The notes below the pieces were generated by a model. It had not been told where the DNA came from. It was given only the letters and a program-made list of their open reading frames with translations, and ran no database searches. Positions 9,352 to 17,125 of a DNA stretch of 35,550 nt are shown here, in pieces. The stretch comes from Candidatus Thalassarchaeaceae archaeon (lineage in GTDB: Archaea; Thermoplasmatota; Poseidoniia; Poseidoniales; Thalassarchaeaceae), in the NCBI GenBank assembly GCA_030747395.1, contig JASLKT010000010.1, positions 1 to 35,550 on the forward strand, in the 5' to 3' direction. The position numbers were made by a program, and so were the translations under genes. Within the stretch, counting starts at the first letter, position 1, and every line of letters begins with the position of its first letter.

Positions 9352-9861
9352 ATGAAAATGGCCATGATTGTCGCCATGGATGAAGACGGGTGCATCGGCA
9401 GCCAAGGCGAACTTCCTTGGAGACTGAAATCGGACATGACGCGCTTCAAATCACTGACGGAAGCAGATGGATTCAATGCGGTCATCATGGGACGCAAGAC
9501 CTGGGACTCACTGCCCAATTCGTTCCGACCTCTGCCCGAGCGCGTCAACATCGTGATGTCTCGAGATACCGATTGGTCGCATCCAGAGGCAGATATGGCC
9601 TTATATCCGGGTCGAGCCATTGAAATCGCGTATGCTGAGGCTTGTGAAGAATGCTGGGTGATTGGTGGCGCTCAAATCTATGCAATGTTCCTTGATCAGG
9701 TCGAGGAGATACATGTGACGACTGTTCACACCTCGGTCTCAGGAGATGTCAAATTCCCAGAATGGGCTCGTCGTGATTGGTCTGAAACCGTCGTTGAGAA
9801 ATTGGAAGCTGATGAGGACAATGCCCATGCAACGACCTATTCAATTTGGAGCAAAGTGTAG
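9352..9861 (+). CDS. folA: dihydrofolate reductase
   Basis: A 169-residue NADPH-dependent dihydrofolate reductase. The first strand MAMIVAMDEDGCIG, the LPW turn (Leu-Pro-Trp about 20-23), the substrate-binding acidic residue in KSDMTRF (Asp28), the NADPH-binding MGRKTWDSLP and the late WVIGGAQIY (glycine pair) are all in place. It recycles the dihydrofolate made by ThyA. The 10-base gap to thyA indicates one operon. A hairpin begins at the last base of the stop codon (9861-9896). Confidence 0.96.
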   Translation: MKMAMIVAMDEDGCIGSQGELPWRLKSDMTRFKSLTEADGFNAVIMGRKTWDSLPNSFRPLPERVNIVMSRDTDWSHPEADMALYPGRAIEIAYAEACEECWVIGGAQIYAMFLDQVEEIHVTTVHTSVSGDVKFPEWARRDWSETVVEKLEADEDNAHATTYSIWSKV

Positions 9862-9896
9862 TTGCATGGGTAGCGAAGTAGGCGACCCACTGCAAC
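9861..9896 (+). terminator. hairpin directly after folA
   Basis: GTTGC (9861-9865) pairs with GCAAC (9892-9896), and TGGGT (9867-9871) pairs with ACCCA (9885-9889), leaving a loop of 13 bases. It starts at the stop codon of the thyA-folA unit. No T-run follows, so it could equally be a 3' processing or stability element. Confidence 0.45.
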
Positions 9897-10009
9897 CCCA
9901 TTGATTCAGAAATTTTGAGCGCGAGGGTGTTATGGAGAAACCCTCTGCAGTGATAGGATGTTGACTGTGTCTTGGATAAGCAGAAATAATACTCTGCATA
10001 CGGAAAATT

Positions 10010-10291
10010 GTGGCCCACACAAACATTTTGATTATCGGCGGAATCACATTGATTGTCGGTATACTCACAATCCCACTGGTAATCGGTTGTGGTATTGCAC
10101 CATTGGGATGCTTCATTTTAGGAGTTGGTTTACTTGCTTCAAATCCATCACCGCCTCCGATGATGGTGACTGTGTCACAGCCAGGCTACCAACAACCTAT
10201 TCATCAATATCAACAACCTGTTCAGCAATATCAACAACCTGTTCAGCAATATCAACAGCCACCTAGAAGATTCCCTAAGCAGCCAAATTGA
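10010..10291 (+). CDS. small membrane protein with Gln/Tyr/Pro tail repeats
   Basis: A 93-residue protein starting at GTG 10010. Two closely spaced hydrophobic segments (about 5-25 and 27-44: ILIIGGITLIVGILTIPLVI and CFILGVGLLA) form a probable membrane hairpin. They are followed by a proline- and glutamine-rich tail (SQPGYQQPIHQYQQP...) with a seven-residue repeat QYQQPVQ and a basic end (RRFPKQPN). Tails of this type are often disordered and mediate protein interactions; no family is recognised. It stands alone, 148 bases after folA and convergent with the PIN-domain gene. The 148-base gap shows only the post-folA hairpin and an AT-rich patch (AATAATACT) that could hold a promoter. Confidence 0.65.
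   Translation: MAHTNILIIGGITLIVGILTIPLVIGCGIAPLGCFILGVGLLASNPSPPPMMVTVSQPGYQQPIHQYQQPVQQYQQPVQQYQQPPRRFPKQPN
10205..10260 (+). repeat. 21-base tandem repeat, about 2.7 copies
   Basis: The unit CAATATCAACAACCTGTTCAG occurs at 10205-10225 and 10226-10246 without change, followed by a partial third copy to 10260. It encodes the heptapeptide QYQQPVQ. The near identity at DNA level suggests recent slippage expansion. Confidence 0.9.
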
Positions 10292-10330
10292 ATGGGTCCC
10301 TTGCGATTGCTCAGGAAAGGTATCGGTACC

Positions 10331-12250
10331 CTATGCTGCGAGTTCACTTTCATCTTCGTCATCTAGAATTTCATCTGTTCTGACAATAAATGACAAAGCA
10401 TCTGAATTTTCTATTGCGACAACACCTCGAATATTGTGGATGTCTCGCAGAATTTCTGTAGGGGGAGCTACCTTGACTCGACTATCCTGAATTTGAATTA
10501 AATTTCCGGGGGAAGCCTGTACGCCTCCTTCGGGTAACCACAATCCAATGGCTCCCAATTCACTATGGTGTGAGATTACTAAATTCCGACCCTCTTCGTC
10601 CTCATCGATTCGAAGAACGGTTAGAGGTGATCCGTCAGGCAAGAGCCGAGTGGCGGGTTGCCATTCATTCCAAGTCTCATCTAGTGGTTTTGATAATTCA
10701 TCTGCCTTCTTGTCGATATTTGCAATCCGTGCCGTGAATTCCTCACTTGATGCATCGTCAATATCGTTCAACCCGTCCAGTAACAGACGTAAATCATCGT
10801 AGTTCCCTTCCTCAAGGTTACTGATGGCAGTATTGGCCAACAGGAGAAGTTCCGCCAGCATTTCAAGGCGATTCTCTTGGCCACTTTCAATTGCACATTC
10901 CATGGCTTCATCAAGCACTTCAATAGCCAAACCAGGACAATCAACAGTCAGCAAACCATTGCCAACACTCGTGAGAATATCCGTGGCCGTTTCTTTGTCT
11001 AATTGGACCAATGTTGCTGCGGATTTCATGTGGGTGCTTGCCAATTCTTCGTCACCATTCAATTGCCTAGAAATTCCAGAAAGCACGAGATGTGGGATTC
11101 TGTTTCCACCAATGGTTTGGCATTGGCGATCCGAAGTTTCAAACAGGACTGCGGCCCTTTTCCAATCATCAGTTGCCAGTGCTAGCATCCCCAACTGGTG
11201 CATTGCTCGCATTTCCGCTCCGATATCATCGATGAGAGTCGCTGAATGCAAAGCCCGTGAAAGATGCAATCGTGCGAGGCTGAGATTCCCTGACATTTTG
11301 GCCATGACTCCAAGGGCAGATTCAATTCGATAGAGGTAACCAGCCATCGCCCGATGTGCCAGTTCAGCCATTTCTTCATCGAGTGGAGCCAACTCAAACC
11401 CCGTACTTTCCAGTACCTCTGCAAGAGCCGAAGCCGTATTCTCATACTCTTGAGCAATGTCATTTGAACTTCCATCCGATGACAATGACGAAAGGTGTTC
11501 ATCCAATTTGGAAACGGGTGCACAAATTTCTGGCAAAGTGCCCAATTTTTTGAGCGTTGATTTCTTGACATTTTCACCGCGTATTGAACGGATGAGAGCA
11601 GCAACCATTTTTCGTTCGTCAGAAATCGAAGAATCACTGGATTCGTCATTGAGAGCCAATTTTGAGGCCAATAGTGAATCCACCATCCACGTAAGTTTGG
11701 CTTGAACATCATATTGACCAGCCCGACTGATTGCATAGCGCATTTCAGCGGCGCGCACACGTCTTGATAGACTTCGCAATCGAGTTCGTTGCCCCTTGGA
11801 ACCTGAATCACCCAACCGCTGCAAAAATGTTGATGGTGGACATGTTTCAAAAGTCATATTCACTTTATCACCAGTCGTTGTCATTTTGAAATCATCAGAG
11901 ACAAGTGTCACTTCACGCCCTTCTTGGACCAGTTTTGCCGCCAAAATCATCAGGGATAGATCGACGTCTTGAGGAGATGCTTTCTCACCAATTTTTTCCG
12001 CAAGTGCACGGACTTCATCTTCTTCAACATTGATTGTCAACAGTAAATCACGCATTTCATCGAGAAGATTTGGTTTTCCATGCCATCTTTGGAATCTGAC
12101 ATTGCGAACTTCGTCGTGGACCCCTGGTGTCACATGTAAACTCGCAGATTCATTCTGGAGAATTTTCTTCAAATCATCAATGAATCCTTCTGGGGCCATC
12201 GAGCCAATGTGGATGAAGCAATTAGAATCAACCACCCAGACATGAGCCAT
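10331..12250 (-). CDS. PIN-domain protein with long TPR-like helical region
   Basis: A 639-residue protein from ATG 12250, chosen because it lies 10 bases past the stop of the upstream kinase and starts directly at the PIN strand (MAHVWVVDSNCFI). PIN-like acidic residues are present: Asp8, Glu47 (HDEV), Asp95/Asp97 (QDVDLSL) and Asp119/Asp120 (VSDDF). PIN domains are Mg-dependent RNases. Residues about 140-520 are helical and resemble TPR repeats (ALGVMAKMSGNLSLARLHLSRALHSA, LGMLALATDDWKRAAVLFE regions). The last 120 residues look beta-rich and end in a very acidic tail (DEILDDEDESELAA). No antitoxin partner is adjacent, and the size is unlike VapC toxins. It may be an RNA-processing nuclease with a scaffold; that is inference. 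Confidence 0.75.
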   Translation of the reverse strand: MAHVWVVDSNCFIHIGSMAPEGFIDDLKKILQNESASLHVTPGVHDEVRNVRFQRWHGKPNLLDEMRDLLLTINVEEDEVRALAEKIGEKASPQDVDLSLMILAAKLVQEGREVTLVSDDFKMTTTGDKVNMTFETCPPSTFLQRLGDSGSKGQRTRLRSLSRRVRAAEMRYAISRAGQYDVQAKLTWMVDSLLASKLALNDESSDSSISDERKMVAALIRSIRGENVKKSTLKKLGTLPEICAPVSKLDEHLSSLSSDGSSNDIAQEYENTASALAEVLESTGFELAPLDEEMAELAHRAMAGYLYRIESALGVMAKMSGNLSLARLHLSRALHSATLIDDIGAEMRAMHQLGMLALATDDWKRAAVLFETSDRQCQTIGGNRIPHLVLSGISRQLNGDEELASTHMKSAATLVQLDKETATDILTSVGNGLLTVDCPGLAIEVLDEAMECAIESGQENRLEMLAELLLLANTAISNLEEGNYDDLRLLLDGLNDIDDASSEEFTARIANIDKKADELSKPLDETWNEWQPATRLLPDGSPLTVLRIDEDEEGRNLVISHHSELGAIGLWLPEGGVQASPGNLIQIQDSRVKVAPPTEILRDIHNIRGVVAIENSDALSFIVRTDEILDDEDESELAA

Positions 12251-12260
12251 GACTTCACCC

Positions 12261-12884
12261 TCAACGACGATCTGCTGCGTACCAAGCTTCATTCAACCAT
12301 TGGCGAACCATGCCTAAGCCATCCTGATGTAATCGGGTATCAACAACTTTCCATTCAGCACCCGCTCCTCGTTCTTCGAGGGCACGCTGAATAGAGCGAA
12401 TTCGATCAAATCCGATTCGGTACCGCTCAACTCCGCGCCAAGTATTCGCCTCGCGTTCTTCGATTCTTTCTCGATGCGTATCCTCATCTTCGATTTTGAC
12501 AACGATTCCAACCGCAGCCCCACCGGCTGCTTCCCAAGCACCGATGAGTTTCCGAGAAGGAATCACATGGACGCCTTCTATCACCAAATCCACCCCTTGC
12601 CGACGGGCTCGTTCAACCACCGCTTCAATTCCTGGTTGGACCGCTTTCGCTGCGTCTTCCCAATCTGTGGCTGGATCACCAACCTCTCCTCGTCCGTAGG
12701 ATGATCGATTCAAGGCAGGGTCTGGGGAATCTGCAATTGCCCGCATGACCTCTCGAATGGTATCTGATGAAGCGATTCTTGCCATGCCCATTTCATGGGC
12801 AACGGCCTTGGCTAACGTTGTCTTTCCAGCACCGGTCGCACCCGAAATCAGCACGAGTCTGGGTACGCTGTCACCCTCGGCCAT
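12261..12884 (-). CDS. 2-phosphoglycerate kinase-like P-loop kinase
   Basis: A 207-residue P-loop kinase. Walker A is GATGAGKTT near residues 15-23, followed by SSDTIREVMR, a motif of the archaeal 2-phosphoglycerate kinase group (AAA_33-like). VIEGVHVIPSRKL near residue 100 is also characteristic. The enzyme in methanogens makes 2,3-bisphosphoglycerate, the precursor of cyclic 2,3-diphosphoglycerate; no cyclic-DPG synthetase gene is in the window, so the substrate here is uncertain. ATG 12884 is preferred over the GTG two codons upstream. It lies 42 bases after the aldehyde dehydrogenase and 10 bases before the PIN-domain start, all co-directional. Confidence 0.78.
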   Translation of the reverse strand: MAEGDSVPRLVLISGATGAGKTTLAKAVAHEMGMARIASSDTIREVMRAIADSPDPALNRSSYGRGEVGDPATDWEDAAKAVQPGIEAVVERARRQGVDLVIEGVHVIPSRKLIGAWEAAGGAAVGIVVKIEDEDTHRERIEEREANTWRGVERYRIGFDRIRSIQRALEERGAGAEWKVVDTRLHQDGLGMVRQWLNEAWYAADRR

Positions 12885-12926
12885 AATCACTCATCCTTGG
12901 AGGGGGTTCTTCACCGTGGCGCCGGA

Positions 12927-14369
12927 TTATTCCACTGGACGCTGAATGGATTTGGTTTCAAGGAATTCCTCAAGGCCATGAATTCCCAATTCGCGACCAT
13001 TGCCAGACATCTTGTAACCGCCAAAGGGTGCACTGATGTTGAAAGGTCCACCATTGATGCTCACTTGACCGGTTTGCATACCTCTTGCAAAGGTCATTGC
13101 TCGCTCTTCATCGGCAGACCAAACCCCCCCTGATAGGCCATAAATTGAGTCGTTGGCAAGAGCCAGTGCTTCTTCTTCAGATTCGTAGGTTGTAATCACA
13201 AGCACAGGGCCGAAAATTTCCTCCTGCCAAATGGTCATGTCCGGAGTCACATTTGCAAACACAGTAGGTTTCACAAAGAATCCCGTATCCAATCCATCGG
13301 GCATCCCCATTCCACCTGAAATCAGTTTGGCACCCTCATCAATTCCACTCTGAATAAATTCAGAAACACTCGCTTGTTGGCGTGCACTCACCATGGGCCC
13401 GCAACGTGTACCATCCTCTAGTGGATCTCCTGCGGTATAGCGAGCGATTCGACTTGCGATGACTTCACACACTTCATCATTCATTGATTCGGGAATAATC
13501 AGACGTGTCAGCGCAGAACATGTTTGCCCAGAATTCTGGTAACAGGCACCGATGGCCATCTTGCCAACCAACTGTGGGTCTGCATCATTCAGTGCGACGT
13601 TTGCGCTCTTCCCACCCAGTTCTAATGTAACCCGCTTGACAGTGGGGGCCGCAGCCTGACTGACACGAATACCTGCCCCAGTTGAACCTGTAAAGGAGAC
13701 CATGTCTACATCGTGGTGACTCGACATATATTCGCCGACATCTGATCCATGGCCGCTGACGAGATTGAAGACACCATCGGGCAACCCAATTTCATCGATG
13801 ATATCTGCCAACAAGAATGCGTTTAGCGGCGCTTCTTTGCTGGGTTTGAGAACCATCGTGCAACCAGCAGCAAGTGCTGGAGCGACCTTACCGATGATTT
13901 GGTGAAGAGGAAAATTCCACGGGGTGATAAAGGCACAGACTCCAATCGGTTCTTTGATGATTAAGGAATTTCGAACCTCTTTTTCCCATTCAAATGTCTC
14001 CAGTATTTTCGCGTAGGAACGAGCGACCACGCGCGGTGTGCCGACCATTGCCATACGACTGTATCCAATGGGGGTGCCAACCTCTGCAGTGATGGTTTGT
14101 GCCAATTCTTCAGTATTCTCTTTGATGGCTGCTGATAGTTGATTCAGTACGGCGATTCTATCTTCGCTTGAAGTGGCACTCCAAGTCGGAAATGCTGCGC
14201 GTGCAGCCGTTACAGCAGCATCCACATCTGTTTGGCTACCAACGGGAACTGAACCAATGATTTCCTCTGTTGCAGGGTTGATAACTTCAATTTCACCCTC
14301 ACCGGTGGCTTGCACCCATTCGCCGTTAATGTACAAGGAATCGCGTCGCATCATGAACGGCCGATTCAT
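12927..14369 (-). CDS. NAD(P)-dependent aldehyde dehydrogenase
   Basis: A 480-residue aldehyde dehydrogenase. From ATG 14369, the catalytic Cys284 (SGQTCSA), the general base Glu250 (LELGGKS), Asn152 (TPWNFPL) and the cofactor loop GSTGAG are present, and the EEIFGPV and APFGGYKMSGNGRE segments close the fold. It oxidises an aldehyde to an acid, or to a CoA ester in some relatives; the substrate cannot be read. This start is favoured over ATG 14393 because GGTGAT (the 14379-14384 box) sits nine bases upstream. It is divergent from an enoyl-CoA hydratase/isomerase and near the BoxB-like operon, so a role analogous to BoxD/PaaZ semialdehyde oxidation is possible but unproven. Confidence 0.93.
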   Translation of the reverse strand: MNRPFMMRRDSLYINGEWVQATGEGEIEVINPATEEIIGSVPVGSQTDVDAAVTAARAAFPTWSATSSEDRIAVLNQLSAAIKENTEELAQTITAEVGTPIGYSRMAMVGTPRVVARSYAKILETFEWEKEVRNSLIIKEPIGVCAFITPWNFPLHQIIGKVAPALAAGCTMVLKPSKEAPLNAFLLADIIDEIGLPDGVFNLVSGHGSDVGEYMSSHHDVDMVSFTGSTGAGIRVSQAAAPTVKRVTLELGGKSANVALNDADPQLVGKMAIGACYQNSGQTCSALTRLIIPESMNDEVCEVIASRIARYTAGDPLEDGTRCGPMVSARQQASVSEFIQSGIDEGAKLISGGMGMPDGLDTGFFVKPTVFANVTPDMTIWQEEIFGPVLVITTYESEEEALALANDSIYGLSGGVWSADEERAMTFARGMQTGQVSINGGPFNISAPFGGYKMSGNGRELGIHGLEEFLETKSIQRPVE

Positions 14370-14378
14370 TCGCAACTT

Positions 14379-14384
14379 ATCACC
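14379..14384 (-). promoter_or_regulatory. Shine-Dalgarno deciding the aldehyde dehydrogenase start
   Basis: On the minus strand this reads GGTGAT, part of the GGAGGTGATC complement of the 16S 3' end, nine bases before ATG 14369. It favours that ATG over the one at 14393. Confidence 0.6.
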
Positions 14385-14422
14385 TTCATGCAATTCAATA
14401 CTGAGAACCTCGACCGACCATC

Positions 14423-15202
14423 ATGGTCCTAGAGGTCGAACGCCGAGACTCAGTGGCGATTGTGACACTATCTGCTGAAGCAGCACGCAATGCTTTCGAC
14501 AGTGATTCGATGAATGAAATTTCTGTGACACTCAATGATTTGATGGATGATTCAGAGATTCGCGGGATTGTCCTAACCGGTTCGGGACGATTTTTCTGTG
14601 CCGGTGCCGACATTGAAGAATTTCAACGCAGTATCGAGAATGGAAGAATTGGCCCTTTGGTTGACAATTTGACCAGTATCTTACATCCTCTACAGGTGCG
14701 CATGCGTACAGATCCAACCATTTTGGTGGCCGCCATCAACGGTGCAGCAGCAGGTGGTGGACTCGGTCTGGCATTGGCTTGCGATGCACGGGTCGCCTCA
14801 CCAAAAGCAAAATTGGCTGCAGCGTTTTTCAAATTAGGCTTGTCACCCGATGGCGGTTCAACATGGCTCTTACCCCGACTTGTTGGCAATCAAATCGCTC
14901 GACGCTTTTTCTTCAATGATGAAACATGGACTGGTGAAGAAGCTCTAGAGAAGGGAGCCGTTGACGAAGTTGCCGAACAGGATAATCTGATTGATTGTGC
15001 GGTTCAATTGGCCTCAGATTGGGGTCGTTGGTCGAAGATGAGTAGAAGCGGAACAAAACAACTGCTCGATGCCTCCACATCGACTTTCTTCCAAACACAA
15101 TTGGAGTTTGAACAGGCTCTCATTATCGCAGCAAGTCAGACCGATGAATTCGCTGAAGGTGTGGCGGCTTTCCTTGAGAAACGCGACCCCGTATTTGATT
15201 GA
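14423..15202 (+). CDS. enoyl-CoA hydratase/isomerase (PaaG-like)
   Basis: A 259-residue crotonase-fold protein. The oxyanion-hole segments FCAGAD (58-63) and NGAAAGGG (106-113) are intact. The stretch LSPDGGSTWLLPR (140-152) is typical of the PaaG-type ring-expansion isomerase branch, where Asp rather than two Glu residues does the chemistry. PaaG converts an epoxide-CoA to an oxepin-CoA and isomerises double bonds in phenylacetate breakdown. With a BoxB-like oxygenase and a 3-hydroxyacyl-CoA dehydrogenase within 4 kb, a role in CoA-linked ring degradation or in fatty acid beta-oxidation is plausible. It overlaps the phosphatase frame downstream closely and diverges from the aldehyde dehydrogenase. 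Confidence 0.9.
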   Translation: MVLEVERRDSVAIVTLSAEAARNAFDSDSMNEISVTLNDLMDDSEIRGIVLTGSGRFFCAGADIEEFQRSIENGRIGPLVDNLTSILHPLQVRMRTDPTILVAAINGAAAGGGLGLALACDARVASPKAKLAAAFFKLGLSPDGGSTWLLPRLVGNQIARRFFFNDETWTGEEALEKGAVDEVAEQDNLIDCAVQLASDWGRWSKMSRSGTKQLLDASTSTFFQTQLEFEQALIIAASQTDEFAEGVAAFLEKRDPVFD

Positions 15203-15210
15203 GGGATTCA

Positions 15211-15660
15211 ATGCTCACTCGATTGGTTGTGATGCGACACGCAACCAGTGGTTGGGAGTCCCCTGAACAACTCGATCATGACAGGGTTCTTACAGAAGAG
15301 GGCCGATTCGAAACTCCTAGAATATCACAAGCATTGAGTGATTTGAATTGGATACCGGACATTGCATACATCTCAAGTTCCATGCGCACGCGAGAGACTC
15401 ATTCTCTATTGATGCCGATACCATTTGAAATTCGGTCTGAAATTTATCGAGCAAGCCTTGAAACATTGATGTTGATAATCAAGGAAATACCATTGGAGCA
15501 AACAACACTAATTCTAGGCCACAACCCCGGATGTGAATTATTGGTCACAGCATTGAGCGGTGAATTCCATGAAATGCCACCTGCGACCTGTGTATTGTTC
15601 ACCCGAGAAGACGACGGTTGGAATTTAAGCGCGATATTGAGGTCAAACGAGCTCATCTAA
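15211..15660 (+). CDS. SixA-like histidine phosphatase
   Basis: A 149-residue histidine phosphatase. The catalytic motif is MRHATSGW (His10), and the second His is in ILGHNPGCE (His104). Conserved arginines in SSSMRTRET (the SSxxxRxxET motif) complete the pocket. Size and motifs match SixA-type phosphohistidine phosphatases, which remove phosphate from phosphohistidine proteins or small substrates. ATG 15211 lies eight bases past the stop of the hydratase gene, so the two are probably one unit; the in-frame TTG 15199 is a weaker alternative. Its last four bases overlap the convergent dehydrogenase. Confidence 0.87.
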   Translation: MLTRLVVMRHATSGWESPEQLDHDRVLTEEGRFETPRISQALSDLNWIPDIAYISSSMRTRETHSLLMPIPFEIRSEIYRASLETLMLIIKEIPLEQTTLILGHNPGCELLVTALSGEFHEMPPATCVLFTREDDGWNLSAILRSNELI

Positions 15661-16538
15661 AGTTCACGTTCAACTTTCTCGCCAGAAGACCAATCATAGA
15701 TGCCCATGCCTGTTTTCTTTCCTAGTTCCCCGGCCTCAACCAATTGATTGAGCAAAGCATGTGGTCTGTATGATTCATCATTAAATGCATCTGCCAAGTT
15801 GTTGAGAATATCTCTTCGGACATCCAGCCCCACCAAGTCTGAAAGCTCAAGAGGGCCCATTGGGTGTTTGTACCCAAGACGCATGGCCGTATCGATATCT
15901 GTTGCAGAAGCAACACCATCTGCTAGCATGCGAATCGCTTCATTGCCCAAAACCACACCGAGTCGACTGGTGGCAAAGCCAGGGACATCGTTGACCAAAA
16001 TGCAAGATTTCCCCATCTCGGCTCCAACTTCACGCGCAATTTCAATGGTTGAATCGGCGATTTGGTCATGTTGTATCAATTCGAGTAGTTTCATGATTGG
16101 GACTGGATTAAAGAAGTGCATCCCAATCACCATTTCTGGTCGTTTGGTCGCCTCAGCGATATCGGATATTTTCAATCCCGATGTGTTGGTCCCAAGCACA
16201 GCATCTGCTGGTGCCAATTGATCGAGTTGCGAGAAAATTTGTTGCTTTAATTCTAGAATTTCTGGAACGGCCTCAATGACCAAGTCGACGCCAGCCACCG
16301 CTTCAGCCATGTCAGAACAAGCACTCAGGTTTCCGGCCCATTCGATTTTTTGTTCAGGCGTTGTCTTTCCTCGTTCAATGCCTTTGTCCCAAAATGCATC
16401 GATTCGCTTCATGCCTGCTTGCAATCCCTCAGGGAAGGCATCGAACAGACGAGTGTCCCAACCGGATTGCGCACAGACTTGTGCAATTCCGGCCCCCATC
16501 GTACCTGCGCCGATGATGGCAACTGTCCGCTTCGACAT
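15657..16538 (-). CDS. 3-hydroxyacyl-CoA dehydrogenase
   Basis: A 293-residue NAD-dependent 3-hydroxyacyl-CoA (or 3-hydroxybutyryl-CoA) dehydrogenase. It has the Rossmann loop GAGTMGAG (10-17), Ser120 in GTNTSGLKI, the catalytic His141 in HFFNPVPIMKLLE, and a C-terminal helical domain with GYKHPMGPLELSDLVGLD. It oxidises 3-hydroxyacyl-CoA in beta-oxidation; PaaH does the same step in phenylacetate and benzoyl-CoA pathways. The start codon follows the stop of the upstream unknown gene by two bases, so it is the third gene of an operon headed by the BoxB-like oxygenase. That linkage supports a role in the same pathway. Confidence 0.95.
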   Translation of the reverse strand: MSKRTVAIIGAGTMGAGIAQVCAQSGWDTRLFDAFPEGLQAGMKRIDAFWDKGIERGKTTPEQKIEWAGNLSACSDMAEAVAGVDLVIEAVPEILELKQQIFSQLDQLAPADAVLGTNTSGLKISDIAEATKRPEMVIGMHFFNPVPIMKLLELIQHDQIADSTIEIAREVGAEMGKSCILVNDVPGFATSRLGVVLGNEAIRMLADGVASATDIDTAMRLGYKHPMGPLELSDLVGLDVRRDILNNLADAFNDESYRPHALLNQLVEAGELGKKTGMGIYDWSSGEKVEREL

Positions 16539-16540
16539 TG

Positions 16541-17110
16541 TCAGGCCTCCCGTCCAAATGCCGCGAGAGCAGATTGGAACAATCGCTGTCGCGGTACATC
16601 GTGTTCGAGGAATGAATAGAACGGTGCTAGATTTTTCAGTAATTCAATTGACGCTGCATAAGCTCCATATTTGAAGGGACACGCATCCTTGGTATCTGGG
16701 ACCTCAAAGCCCAATTTTTTGAGCCCGATTCGGGTATCCTCCTCCCAAATGGCATACGTATGTTTGGTGAAGTGTAAGTAGGCAGAAAGTCGACAAACGT
16801 CACTTCTTGCTTCCTCAGTCAGACTTTCAATCAGCAGTGTATCTGGGAACCGTACCGCATAGAGGAACAGTAAGACTTCTCTTTCTGTATCGCTTTTCCA
16901 ATCCCTTCGTTCAAATCCCATCCATTCATCAATCATGTCAAGAGTTCGACTTGAGTATGGTCGGCAAATTCGATACAGTAATTCTTCGTAACCATCCGCA
17001 TCTTGTTCCACAGAGTGATGGTGGGAATGGAACAACTCGGGAACACGTTCAAAGAACGGTTTAAGCCGTTCTCGATCGACATTCAGCAGCCCATAGGCTA
17101 GCATTGTCAT
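16541..17110 (-). CDS. unknown helical protein in BoxB-like operon
   Basis: A 189-residue, apparently all-helical protein rich in aromatic and acidic residues, with no signal peptide or membrane segment. A His-rich patch HSHHHS lies near residue 30, and a second region EWMGFERRDW and LHFTKHTYAIWEEDT in the middle. I recognise no family. It lies 15 bases after the BoxB-like gene and two bases before the 3-hydroxyacyl-CoA dehydrogenase, so it is surely co-transcribed. A subunit or partner of the oxygenase (in the position PaaC-type helical subunits take) is a reasonable guess, but I see no diiron ExxH pair to support catalysis. Confidence 0.72.
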   Translation of the reverse strand: MTMLAYGLLNVDRERLKPFFERVPELFHSHHHSVEQDADGYEELLYRICRPYSSRTLDMIDEWMGFERRDWKSDTEREVLLFLYAVRFPDTLLIESLTEEARSDVCRLSAYLHFTKHTYAIWEEDTRIGLKKLGFEVPDTKDACPFKYGAYAASIELLKNLAPFYSFLEHDVPRQRLFQSALAAFGREA

Positions 17111-17125
17111 CGTTTCAACCCCTGC

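Noticed and set aside
10205-10260. Tandem repeat considered as a CRISPR fragment
   Set aside because: The 21-base units are adjacent without spacers and encode a peptide repeat in frame.
9958-10266. A 102-codon plus-strand frame overlapping the small membrane protein
   Set aside because: Its product is low-complexity without membrane segments; the GTG 10010 frame gives a coherent membrane hairpin and repeat tail.
11182-11850. A 222-codon open frame on the minus strand
   Set aside because: It lies wholly inside the PIN-domain gene in another frame, is rich in Trp, Cys and His without a recognisable domain, and is best explained as a shadow.
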